Shown here piece after piece: positions 54,501 to 64,000 of a stretch of 64,000 nt of DNA. The DNA lies in the NCBI RefSeq assembly GCF_040807025.1, contig NC_090946.1, positions 3,142,001 to 3,206,000 of the forward strand. Direction: 5' to 3'. The position numbers and the translations under genes were made by a program. This stretch comes from Struthio camelus (Eukaryota > Chordata > Aves > Struthioniformes > Struthionidae). A model generated the notes under the pieces. It made no database searches and had not been told where the DNA came from. It saw only the letters and a program-made list of their open reading frames with translations. How positions within the stretch are numbered: the stretch's first letter is position 1; each line of letters starts with the position of its first letter.

Positions 54501-57500
54501 GGGGAGGGCCAAGGATCGGGCCACCAGCCTGGAGATGGGGCAGGGACACAGGGGAGGGCCAAGGACAGGGCTACGACCTTGGAGATGGGGCAGGGACACA
54601 GGGGAGGGCCAAGGACCGGGCCACCAGCCTGGAGATGGGGCAGGGACACAGGGGAGGGCCAAGGACCGGGCCACCAGCCTGGAGACGGGGCAGGGACACA
54701 GGGGAGGGCCAAGGACCGGGCCACCAGTCTCGAAATGGGACACAGGGGAAGGACAAAGACCGGGCCACGACTTTGGAGACGGGGCAGGGACACAGGGGAG
54801 GGCCAAGGACCGGGCCACCAGCCTGGAGATGGGACACAGGGGAGGGCCAAGGACCGGGCCACCAGCCTGGAGATGGGGCAGGGACACAGGGGAGGGCCAA
54901 GGACCGGGCCACCAGCCTGGAGATGGGGCAGGAACACAGGGGAGGGCCAAGGACCGGGCCACAACCTTGGAGACGGGGCAGGGACACAGGGGAGGGCTAA
55001 AGGACCGGGCCACCAGCCTGGAGATGGGACATAGGGGAGGGCCAAGGACCGGGCCACCAGCCTGGAGATGGGACACAGGGGAGGGCCAAGGACCGGGCCA
55101 CGACCCTGGAGATGGGGCAGGGACACAGGGGAGGGCCAAGGACCGGGCCACCAGCCTGGAGATGGGGCAGGGACACAGGGGAGGGCCAACGACAGGGCCA
55201 CCAGCCTGGAGATGGGACACAGGGGAGGGCCAAGGACCGGGCCACGACCCTGGAGATGGGTCAGGGACACAGGGGAGGGCCAAGGACCGGGCCACCAGCC
55301 TGGAGATGGGGCAGGGACACAGGGGAGGGCCAACGACAGGGCCACCAGCCTGGAGATGTGACACAGGGGAGGGCCAAGGACCGGGCCACCAGCCTGGAGA
55401 CGGGACACAGGGGAGGGCCAAGGACCGGGCCACCAGCCTGGAGATGGGGCAGGGACACAGGGGAGGGCCAAGGACCGGGCCACCAGCCTGGAGATGGGGC
55501 AGGGACACAGGGGAGGACCAAGGACCGGACCACCAGCCTGGAGATGGGGCAGGGACACAGGGGAGGGCCAAGGACAGGGCCACCAGCCTGGAGATGGGAC
55601 AGGGACACAGGGGAGGGCCAAGGACCAGGCCACCAGCCTGGAGATGGGACACAGGGGAGGGCCAAGGACCGGGCCACCAGCCTGGAGATGGGGCAGGGAC
55701 ACAGGGGAGGGCCAAGGACCGGTCCACCAGCCTGAAGACAGGACACAGGGGAGGGCCAAGGACAGGGGTACGACCTTGGAGATGGGGCAGGGACACAGGG
55801 GAGGGCCAAGGACTGGGCCACCAGCCTGGAGATGGGGCAGGGACACAGCGGAGGGCCAAGGACCAGGCCACGACCTGGAGACGGGACACAGGGGAGGGCC
55901 AAGGACTGGGCCACGACCTTGGAGACGGGGCAGGGACACAGGGGAGGGCCAAGGACCGGGCCACGACCTTGGAGACGGGGCAGGGACACAGGGGAGGGCC
56001 AAGGACCGGGCCACCAGCCTGGAGATGGGGCAGGGATAAAGGGGAGGGCCAAGGACCGGGCCACCAGCCTGGAGATGGGGCAGGGACACAACGGAGGGCC
56101 AAGGACCAGGCCACGACCTTGGAGACGGGACACAAAGGAGGGCCAAGGACTGGGGCACCAGCCTGGAGATGGGACAGGGACACAGGGGAGGACCAAGGAC
56201 TGGGCCACCAGCCTGGAGATGGGACAGGGACACAGGGGAGGGCCAAGGACCGGGCCACCAGCCTGGAGATGGGACAGGGACACAGGGGAGGGCCAAGGAC
56301 CGGGCCACCAGCCTGGAGACGAGGCAGGGACACAGGGGAGGGCCAAGGACCGGGCCACCAGCCTGGAGACGGGGCAGGGACACAGGGGAGGGCCAAGGAC
56401 CGGGCCACCAGCCTGGAGATGGGGCAGGGACACAGGGGAGGGCCAAGGACCGGGCCACCAGCCTGGAGATGGGGCAGGGACACAGGGGAGGGCCAAGGAC
56501 CGGGCCACCAGCCTGGAGATGGGGCAGGGACACAGGGGAGGGCCAAGGACCGGGCCACCAGCCTGGAGATGGGGCAGGGACACAGGGGAGGGCCAAGGAC
56601 CGGGCCACCAACCTGGAGATGGGGCAGGGACACAGGGGAGGGCCAAGGACCGGGCCACCAGCCTGGAGACGGGACAGGGACACAGGGGAGGGCCAAGGAC
56701 CGGGCCAGCAGCTTGGAGACAGGACACAGGGCAGGGCCAAGGACTGGGCCACTAGCCTGGAGATGGGACAGGGACACAGGGGAGGGCCAAGGACCGGGCC
56801 ACCAGCCTGGAGATGGGGTAGGGACACAGGGGAGGGCCAAGGACCGGGCCACCAGCCTGGAGATGGGGCAGGGACACAGGGGAGAGCCAAGGACAGGCCA
56901 CCAGCCTGGAGATGGGACACAGGGGAGGGCCAAGGACCGGGCCACGACCTTGGAGATGGGACAGAGGGGAGGGCCAAGGACCGGGCCAGGACCTTGGAGA
57001 TGGGACAGGGACACAGGGGAGGGCCAAGGACAGGGCCACAAGCCTGGAGATGGGGCAGGGACACAGGCGAGGGCCAAGGACCGGGCCACCAGCCTAGAGA
57101 TGGGCCAGGAACACAGGGGAGGGCCAAGGACAGGGCCACAACCTTGGAGTCGGGGCAGGGACACAGGGGAGGGCCAAGGACCGGGCCACCAGCCCGGAGA
57201 TGGGGCAGGGGCACAGGGGAGGGCCAAGGACCGGGCCACCAGCCTGGAGATGGGGCAGGGACACAGGGGAGGGCCAAGGACAGGGCCACCAGCCTGGAGA
57301 TGGGACAGGGACACAGGGGAGGGCCAAGTACCGGGCCACCAGCCCGGAGATGGGGAAGGGACACAGGGGAGGGCCAAGGACCGGGCCACCAGCCTGGAGA
57401 TGGGGCAGGGACACAGGGGAGGGCCAAGGACCGGGCCACCATCCTGGAGACAGGACACAGGGGAGGGCCAAGGACCGGGCCACCAGCCTGGAGATGGGGC

Positions 57501-60500
57501 AGGGACACAGGGGAGGGCCAAGGACTGGGCCACCAGCCTGGAGATGGGACAGGGACACAGGGGAGGGCCAAGGACCGGGCCACCAGCCCGGAGATGGGGA
57601 AGGGACACAGGGGAGGGCCAAGGACTGGGCCACCAGCCTGGAGATGGGACAGGGACACAGGGGAGGGCCAAGGACCAGGCCACCAGCCTGGAGACAGGAC
57701 ACAGGGGAGGGCCAAGGACCGGGCCACCAGCCTGGAGATGGGGCAGGGACACAGGGGAGGGCCAAGGACCGGGCCACCAGCCTGGAGATGGGCCAGGGAC
57801 ACAGGGGAGGGCCAAGGACCGGGCCACCAGCCTGGAGATGGGGCAGGGACACAGGGGAGGGCCAAGGACTGGGCCACCAGCCTGGAGATGGGACAGGGAC
57901 ACAGGGGAGGGCCAAGGACCGGGCCACGACCGTGGAGAAAGGGCAGGGACACAGGGGAGAGCCAAGGACCGGGCCACCAGCTTGGAGATGGGGCAGGGAC
58001 ACAGGGGAGGGCCAAGGACCGGGCCACCAGCCTGGAGATGGGGCAGGGACACAGGGGAGGGCCAAGGACCGGGCCACCAGCCTGGAGATGGGGCACGGAC
58101 ACAGGGCAGAGCCAAGGACCAGACCAACAGCCTGGAGATGTGACACAGGGGAGGGCCAAGGACCGGGCCACGACCTTGGAGATGGGACAGAGGGGAGGGC
58201 CAAGGACCGGGCCAGGACGTTGGAGATGGGACAGGGACACAGGGGAGGGCCAAGGACCGGGCCACCAGCCTGTAGACGAGGCAGGGACACAGGGGAGGGC
58301 CAAGGACTGGGCCACCAGCCTGGAGACGGGGCAGGGACACAGGGGAGGGCCAAGGATCGGGCCACCAGCCTGGAGATGGGGCAGGGACACAGGGGAGGGC
58401 CAAGGACAGGGCTACGACCTTGGAGATGGGACAGGGACACAGGGGAGGGCCAAGGACCGGGCCACCAGCCTGGAGATGGGGCAGGGACACAGGGGAGGGC
58501 CAAGGACCGGGCCACCAGCCTGGAGACGGGGCAGGGACACAGGGGAGGGCCAAGGACCGGGCCACCAGTCTCGAAATGGGACACAGGGGAAGGACAAAGA
58601 CCGGGCCACGACTTTGGAGACGGGGCAGGGACACAGGGGAGGGCCAAGGACCGGGCCACCAGCCTGGAGATGGGACACAGGGGAGGGCCAAGGACCGGGC
58701 CACCAGCCTGGAGATGGGGCAGGGACACAGGGGAGGGCCAAGGACTGGGCCACAAGCCTGGAGATGGGGCAGGAACACAGGGGAGGGCCAAGGACCGGGC
58801 CACAACCTTGGAGACGGGGCAGGGACACAGGGGAGGGCTAAAGGACCGGGCCACCAGCCTGGAGATGGGACATAGGGGAGGGCCAAGGACCGGGCCACCA
58901 GCCTGGAGATGGGACACAGGGGAGGGCCAAGGACCGGGCCACGACCCTGGAGATGGGGCAGGGACACAGGGGAGGGCCAAGGACCGGGCCACCAGCCTGG
59001 AGATGGGGCAGGGACACAGGGGAGGGCCAACGACAGGGCCACCAGCCTGGAGATGGGACAGAGGGGAGGGCCAAGGACCGGGCCACCAGCCTGGAGACGG
59101 AGCAGAGACACAGGGGAGGGCCAAGGACCGGGCCACCAGCCTGGAGACGGGACACAGGGGAGGGCCAAGGACAGGGCTACGACTTTGGAGATGGGGCAGG
59201 GACACAGGGGAGGGCCAAGGACCGGGCCACCAGCCTGGAGACGGGACACAGGGGAGGGCCAAGGACCGGGCCACCAGCCTGGAGATGGGGCAGGGACACA
59301 GGGGAGGGCCAAGGACCGGGCCACCAGCCTGGAGATGGGACACAGGGGAGGGCCAAGGACTGGGTCAAGACCTTGGAAATGGGGCAGGGACACAGGGGAG
59401 GGCCAAGGACCGGGCCACAACCTTGGAGACGGGGCAGGGACACAGGGGAGGGCCAAGGACCGGGCCACCAGCCTGGAGATGGGGCAGGGACACAAGGGAG
59501 GGCCAAGGACTGGGCCACCAGCCTGGAGATGGGACACAGGGGAGGGCCAAGGACCGGGCCACCAGCCTGGAGATGGGGCAGGGACACAGGGGAGGGCCAA
59601 CGACAGGGCCACCAGCCTGGAGATGTGACACAGGGGAGGGCCAAGGACCGGGCCACGACCTTGGAGATGGGACAGAGGGGAGGGCCAAGGACCGGGCCAC
59701 CAGCCTGGAGATGGGGCAGGGACACAGGGGAGGGCCAAGGACCGGGCCACCAGCCTGGAGACGGGACAGGGACACAGGGGAGGGCCAAGGACCGGGCCAC
59801 CAGTCTGGAGATGGGGCAGGGACACAGGGGAGGGCCAAGGACTGGGCCACCAGCCTGGAGATGGGGCAGGGACACAGGGGAGGGCCAAGGACCGGGCCAC
59901 CAGCCTGGAGACGGGGCATGGACACAGGGGAGGGCCAAGGACTGGGTCACGACGTTGGAGACGGGGCAGGGACACAGGGGAGGCCAAGGACCGGGCCACC
60001 AGCCTGGAGATGGGGCAGGGACACAGGGGAGGGCCAAGGACCGGGCCACGACCCTGGAGATGGGTCAGGGACACAGGGGAGGGCCAAGGACCGGGGCACC
60101 AGCCTGGAGATGGGGCAGGGACACAGGGGAGGGCCAAGGACAGGGCCACCAGCCTGGAGATGGTACACAGGGGAGGGCCAAGGACCGGGCCACCAGCCTG
60201 GAGATGGGACAGAGGGGAGGGCCAAGGACCGGGCCACCAGCCTGGAGATGGGGCAGGGACACAGGGGAGGGCCAAGGACCGGGCCACCAGCCTGGAGATG
60301 GGGCAGGGACACAGGGGAGGACCAAGGACCGGACCACCAGCCTGGAGATGGGGCAGGGACACAGGGGAGGGCCAAGGACAGGGCCACCAGCCTGGAGATG
60401 GGACAGGGACACAGGGGAGGGCCAAGGACCAGGCCACCAGCCTGGAGATGGGACATAGGGGAGGGCCAAGGACCGGGCCACCAGCCTGGAGATGGGGCAG

Positions 60501-63500
60501 GGACACAGGGGAGGGCCAAGGACCGGGCCACCAGCCTGGAGACAGGACACAGGGGAGGGCCAAGGACAGGGGTACGACCTTGGAGATGGGGCAGGGACAC
60601 AGGGGAGGGCCAAGGACTGGGCCACCAGCCTGGAGATGGGGCAGGGACACAGCGGAGGGCCAAGGACCAGGCCACGACCTTGGAGACGGGACACAGGGGA
60701 GGGCCAAGGACTGGGCCACGACCTTGGAGACGGGGCAGGGACACAGGGGAGGGCCAAGGACCGGGCCACGACCTTGGAGACGGGGCAGGGACACAGGGGA
60801 GGGCCAAGGACCGGGCCACCAGCCTGGAGATGGGGCAGGGATAAAGGGGAGGGCCAAGGACCGGGCCACCAGCCTGGAGATGGGGCAGGGACACAACGGA
60901 GGGCCAAGGACCAGGCCACGACCTTGGAGACGGGACACAAAGGAGGGCCAAGGACTGGGGCACCAGCCTGGAGATGGGACAGGGACACAGGGGAGGACCA
61001 AGGACTGGGCCACGACCATGGAGATGGGGCAGGGACACAGGGGAGGGCCAAGGACCGGGCCACCAGCCTGGAGACGGGGCAGGGACACAGGGGAGGGCCA
61101 AGGACCAGGCCACCAGCCTGGAGACGGGGCAGGGACACAGGGGAGGGCCAAGGACCGGGCCACCAGCCTGGAGATGGGACAGGGACACAGGGGAGGGCCA
61201 AGGACCGGGCCACCAGCCTGGAGATGGGACAGGGACACAGGGGAGGGCCAAGGACAGGGCCACGACCGTGGAGACAGGGCAGGGACACAGGGGAGGGCCA
61301 AGGACCGGGCCACCAGCCTGGAGATGGGGCAGGGACACAGGGGAGGGCCAAGGACCGGGCCACCAGCCCGGAGATGGGGCAGGGACACAGGGGAGGGCCA
61401 AGGACCGGGCCAACAGCCTGGAGATGGGGCACGGACACAGGGCAGAGCCAAGGACCAGGCCAACAGCCTGGAGATGGGACACAGGGGAGGGCCAAGGACC
61501 GGGCCACGACCTTGGAGATGGGACAGAGGGGAGGGCCAAGGACCGGGCCAGTACGTTGGAGATGGGACAGGGACACAGGGGAGGGCCAAGGACCGGGCCA
61601 CCAGCCTGGAGACGAGGCAGGGACACAGGGGAGGGCCAAGGACCGGGCCACCAGCCTGGAGACGGGGCAGGGACACAGGGGAGGGCCAAGGACCGGGCCA
61701 CCAGCCTGGAGATGGGGCAGGGACACAGGGGAGGGCCAAGGACCGGGCCACCAGCCTGGAGATGGGGCAGGGACACAGGGGAGGGCCAAGGACAGGGCCA
61801 CCAGCCTGGAGATGGGGCAGGGACACAGGGGAGGGCCAAGGACCGGGCCACCAGCCTGGAGATGGGGCAGGGACACAGGGGAGGGCCAAGGACCGGGCCA
61901 CCAACCTGGAGATGGGGCAGGGACACAGGGGAGGGCCAAGGACCGGGCCACCAGCCTGGAGACGGGACAGGGACACAGGGGAGGGCCAAGGACCGGGCCA
62001 GCAGCTTGGAGACAGGACACAGGGGAGGGCCAAGGACTGGGCCACTAGCCTGGAGATGGGACAGGGACACAGGGGAGGGCCAAGGACCGGGCCACAAGCC
62101 TGGAGATGGGACAGGGACACAGGGGAGGGCCAAGGACCGGGCCACCAGCCTGGAGACGGGACAGGGACACAGGGGAGAGCCAAGGACCAGGCCACCAGCC
62201 TGGAGATGGGACACAGGGGAGGGCCAAGGACCGGGCCACGACCTTGGAGATGGGACAGAGGGGAGGGCCAAGGACCGGGCCACAACCTTGGAGATGGGAC
62301 AGGGACACAGGGGAGGGCCAAGGACAGGGCCACAAGCCTGGAGATGGGGCAGGGACACAGGCGAGGGCCAAGGACCGGGCCACCAGCCTAGAGATGGGCC
62401 AGGGACACAGGGGAGGGCCAAGGACAGGGCCACAACCTTGGAGACGGGGCAGGGACACAGGGGAGGGCCAAGGACCGGGCCACCAGCCCGGAGATGGGGC
62501 AGGGACACAGGGGAGGGCCAAGGACCGGGCCACCAGCCTGGAGATGGGGCAGGGACACAGGGGAGGGCCAAGGACAGGGCCACCAGCCTGGAGATGGGAC
62601 AGGGACACAGGGGAGGGCCAAGTACCGGGCCACCAGCCCGGAGATGGGGAAGGGACACAGGGGAGGGCCAAGGACCGGGCCACCAGCCTGGAGATGGGGC
62701 AGGGACACAGGGGAGGGCCAAGGACCGGGCCACCATCCTGGAGACAGGACACAGGGGAGGGCCAAGGACCGGGCCACCAGCCTGGAGATGGGGCAGGGAC
62801 ACAGGGGAGGGCCAAGGACTGGGCCACCAGCCTGGAGATGGGACAGGGACACAGGGGAGGGCCAAGGACCGGGCCACCAGCCCGGAGATGGGGAAGGGAC
62901 ACAGGGGAGGGCCAAGGACCGGGCCACCAGCCTGGAGATGGGACAGGGACACAGGGGAGGGCCAAGGACCAGGCCACCAGCCTGGAGACAGGACACAGGG
63001 GAGGGCCAAGGACCGGGCCACCAGCCTGGAGATGGGGCAGGGACACAGGGGAGGGCCAAGGACCGGGCCACCAGCCTGGAGATGGGCCAGGGACACAGGG
63101 GAGGGCCAAGGACCGGGCCACCAGCCTGGAGATGGGGCAGGGACACAGGGGAGGGCCAAGGACAGGGCCACCAGCCTGGAGATGGGACAGGGACACAGGG
63201 GAGGGCCAAGGACCGGGCCACGACCGTGGAGAAAGGGCAGGGACACAGGGGAGGGCCAAGGACCGGGCCACCAGCTTGGAGATGGGGCAGGGACACAGGG
63301 GAGGGCCAAGGACCGGGCCACCAGCCTGGAGATGGGGCAGGGACACAGGGGAGGGCCAAGGACCGGGCCACCAGCCTGGAGATGGGGCACGGACACAGGG
63401 CAGAGCCAAGGACCAGACCAACAGCCTGGAGATGTGACACAGGGGAGGGCCAAGGACCGGGCCACGACCTTGGAGATGGGACAGAGGGGAGGGCCAAGGA

Positions 63501-64000
63501 CCGGGCCAGGACGTTGGAGATGGGACAGGGACACAGGGGAGGGCCAAGGACCGGGCCACCAGCCTGTAGACGAGGCAGGGACACAGGGGAGGGCCAAGGA
63601 CCGGGCCACCAGCCTGGAGACGGGGCAGGGACACAGGGGAGGGCCAAGGATCGGGCCACCAGCCTGGAGATGGGGCAGGGACACAGGGGAGGGCCAAGGA
63701 CAGGGCTACGACCTTGGAGATGGGGCAGGGACACAGGGGAGGGCCAAGGACCGGGCCACCAGCCTGGAGATGGGGCAGGGACACAGGGGAGGGCCAAGGA
63801 CTGGGCCACCAGCCTGGAGACGGGGCAGGGACACAGGGGAGGGCCAAGGACCGGGCCACCAGTCTCGAAATGGGACACAGGGGAAGGACAAAGACCGGGC
63901 CACGACTTCGGAGACGGGGCAGGGACACAACGGAGGGCCAAGGACCGGGCCACCAGCCTGGAGATGGGACACAGGGGAGGGCCAAGGACCGGGCCACCAG
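45536..64000. repeat. Giant tandem array, 50/44-bp units, at least 18.4 kb
   Basis: From a few degenerate units at 45536-45635 the array runs without interruption to the window edge, roughly 370-390 units. The long unit is 50 bp; a short form lacks six bases (GGGCAG-type step) and is 44 bp. Two sequence classes alternate: ACCAGCCTGGAG and ACGACCTTGGAG. Rare private variants recur at fixed distances and so reveal higher-order duplications: 2,044 bp (48681 to 50725), 10,117 bp (50725 to 60842), 3,841 bp (54726 to 58567) and 5,294 bp (58567 to 63861). No gene is inside it. Confidence 0.97.

Noticed and set aside
50857-58143. A 2,428-codon plus-strand open frame, and a 2,716-codon minus-strand one at 54183-62333
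   Set aside because: They lie wholly in the giant tandem array. The open frames exist because the unit has few stop codons in any frame; there are no splice sites, domains or promoter.
45536-64000. CRISPR-like regular repeats
   Set aside because: Units are contiguous with no unique spacers, and the genome is vertebrate.

Overview
This window is nuclear DNA from a vertebrate. It holds multi-exon genes with GT-AG introns, poly(A) signals, CpG-rich promoters and no bacterial operons. The sequence is extremely GC-rich, with many G/C homopolymers, short introns and minisatellites in almost every large intron. That style, and the divergence of the proteins from mammalian ones, suggests a sauropsid and most likely a bird microchromosome. 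This is inference: a crocodilian or turtle microchromosome is not excluded. The gene order SSH3(+) - POLD4(-) - CLCF1(-) matches the block at human 11q13.2. In addition it contains a Mondo-family (MLXIP/MLXIPL-like) gene and two glycine N-acyltransferase-like genes that are not in the human block.

Layout: 1-7.6 kb is SSH3 (+), a cofilin phosphatase lacking only its first exon(s). 7.7-16.9 kb is a CpG-island promoter and an 18-exon Mondo-family gene (+). 17.1-18.2 kb is POLD4 (-), tail-to-tail with the Mondo gene. 19.3-23.6 kb (-) and 24.0-26.3 kb (+) are two GLYAT-like genes arranged head-to-head on a 337-bp promoter. 26.6-38.0 kb is CLCF1 (-), with an AU-rich 3' UTR that converges on the second GLYAT-like gene. 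38.0-45.5 kb is upstream DNA with no gene that I recognise. From about 45.5 kb to the window edge there is one tandem array of at least 18.4 kb, with 50-bp and 44-bp units and higher-order duplications.

The gene models were rebuilt by hand from conserved protein segments plus splice sites. Phase was checked across every junction. The exon lengths sum to whole codons: SSH3 751 codons from exon 438-475 including stop, Mondo 787, POLD4 109, GLYAT-like 283 and 285, CLCF1 226.

The most unusual pattern is that several minisatellites are made from the edge of an adjacent exon. In both GLYAT-like genes the intron 1 repeats copy the end of exon 1 plus its 5' splice site. In the Mondo gene an intron repeats its exon-donor junction. 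In the CLCF1 3' UTR the unit copies the last codons of the reading frame. This suggests a shared slippage or break-repair process at exon edges in this GC-rich DNA. The second main observation is the Mondo gene itself: it looks like a third paralogue and has lost the canonical His and Glu of the bHLH basic region.
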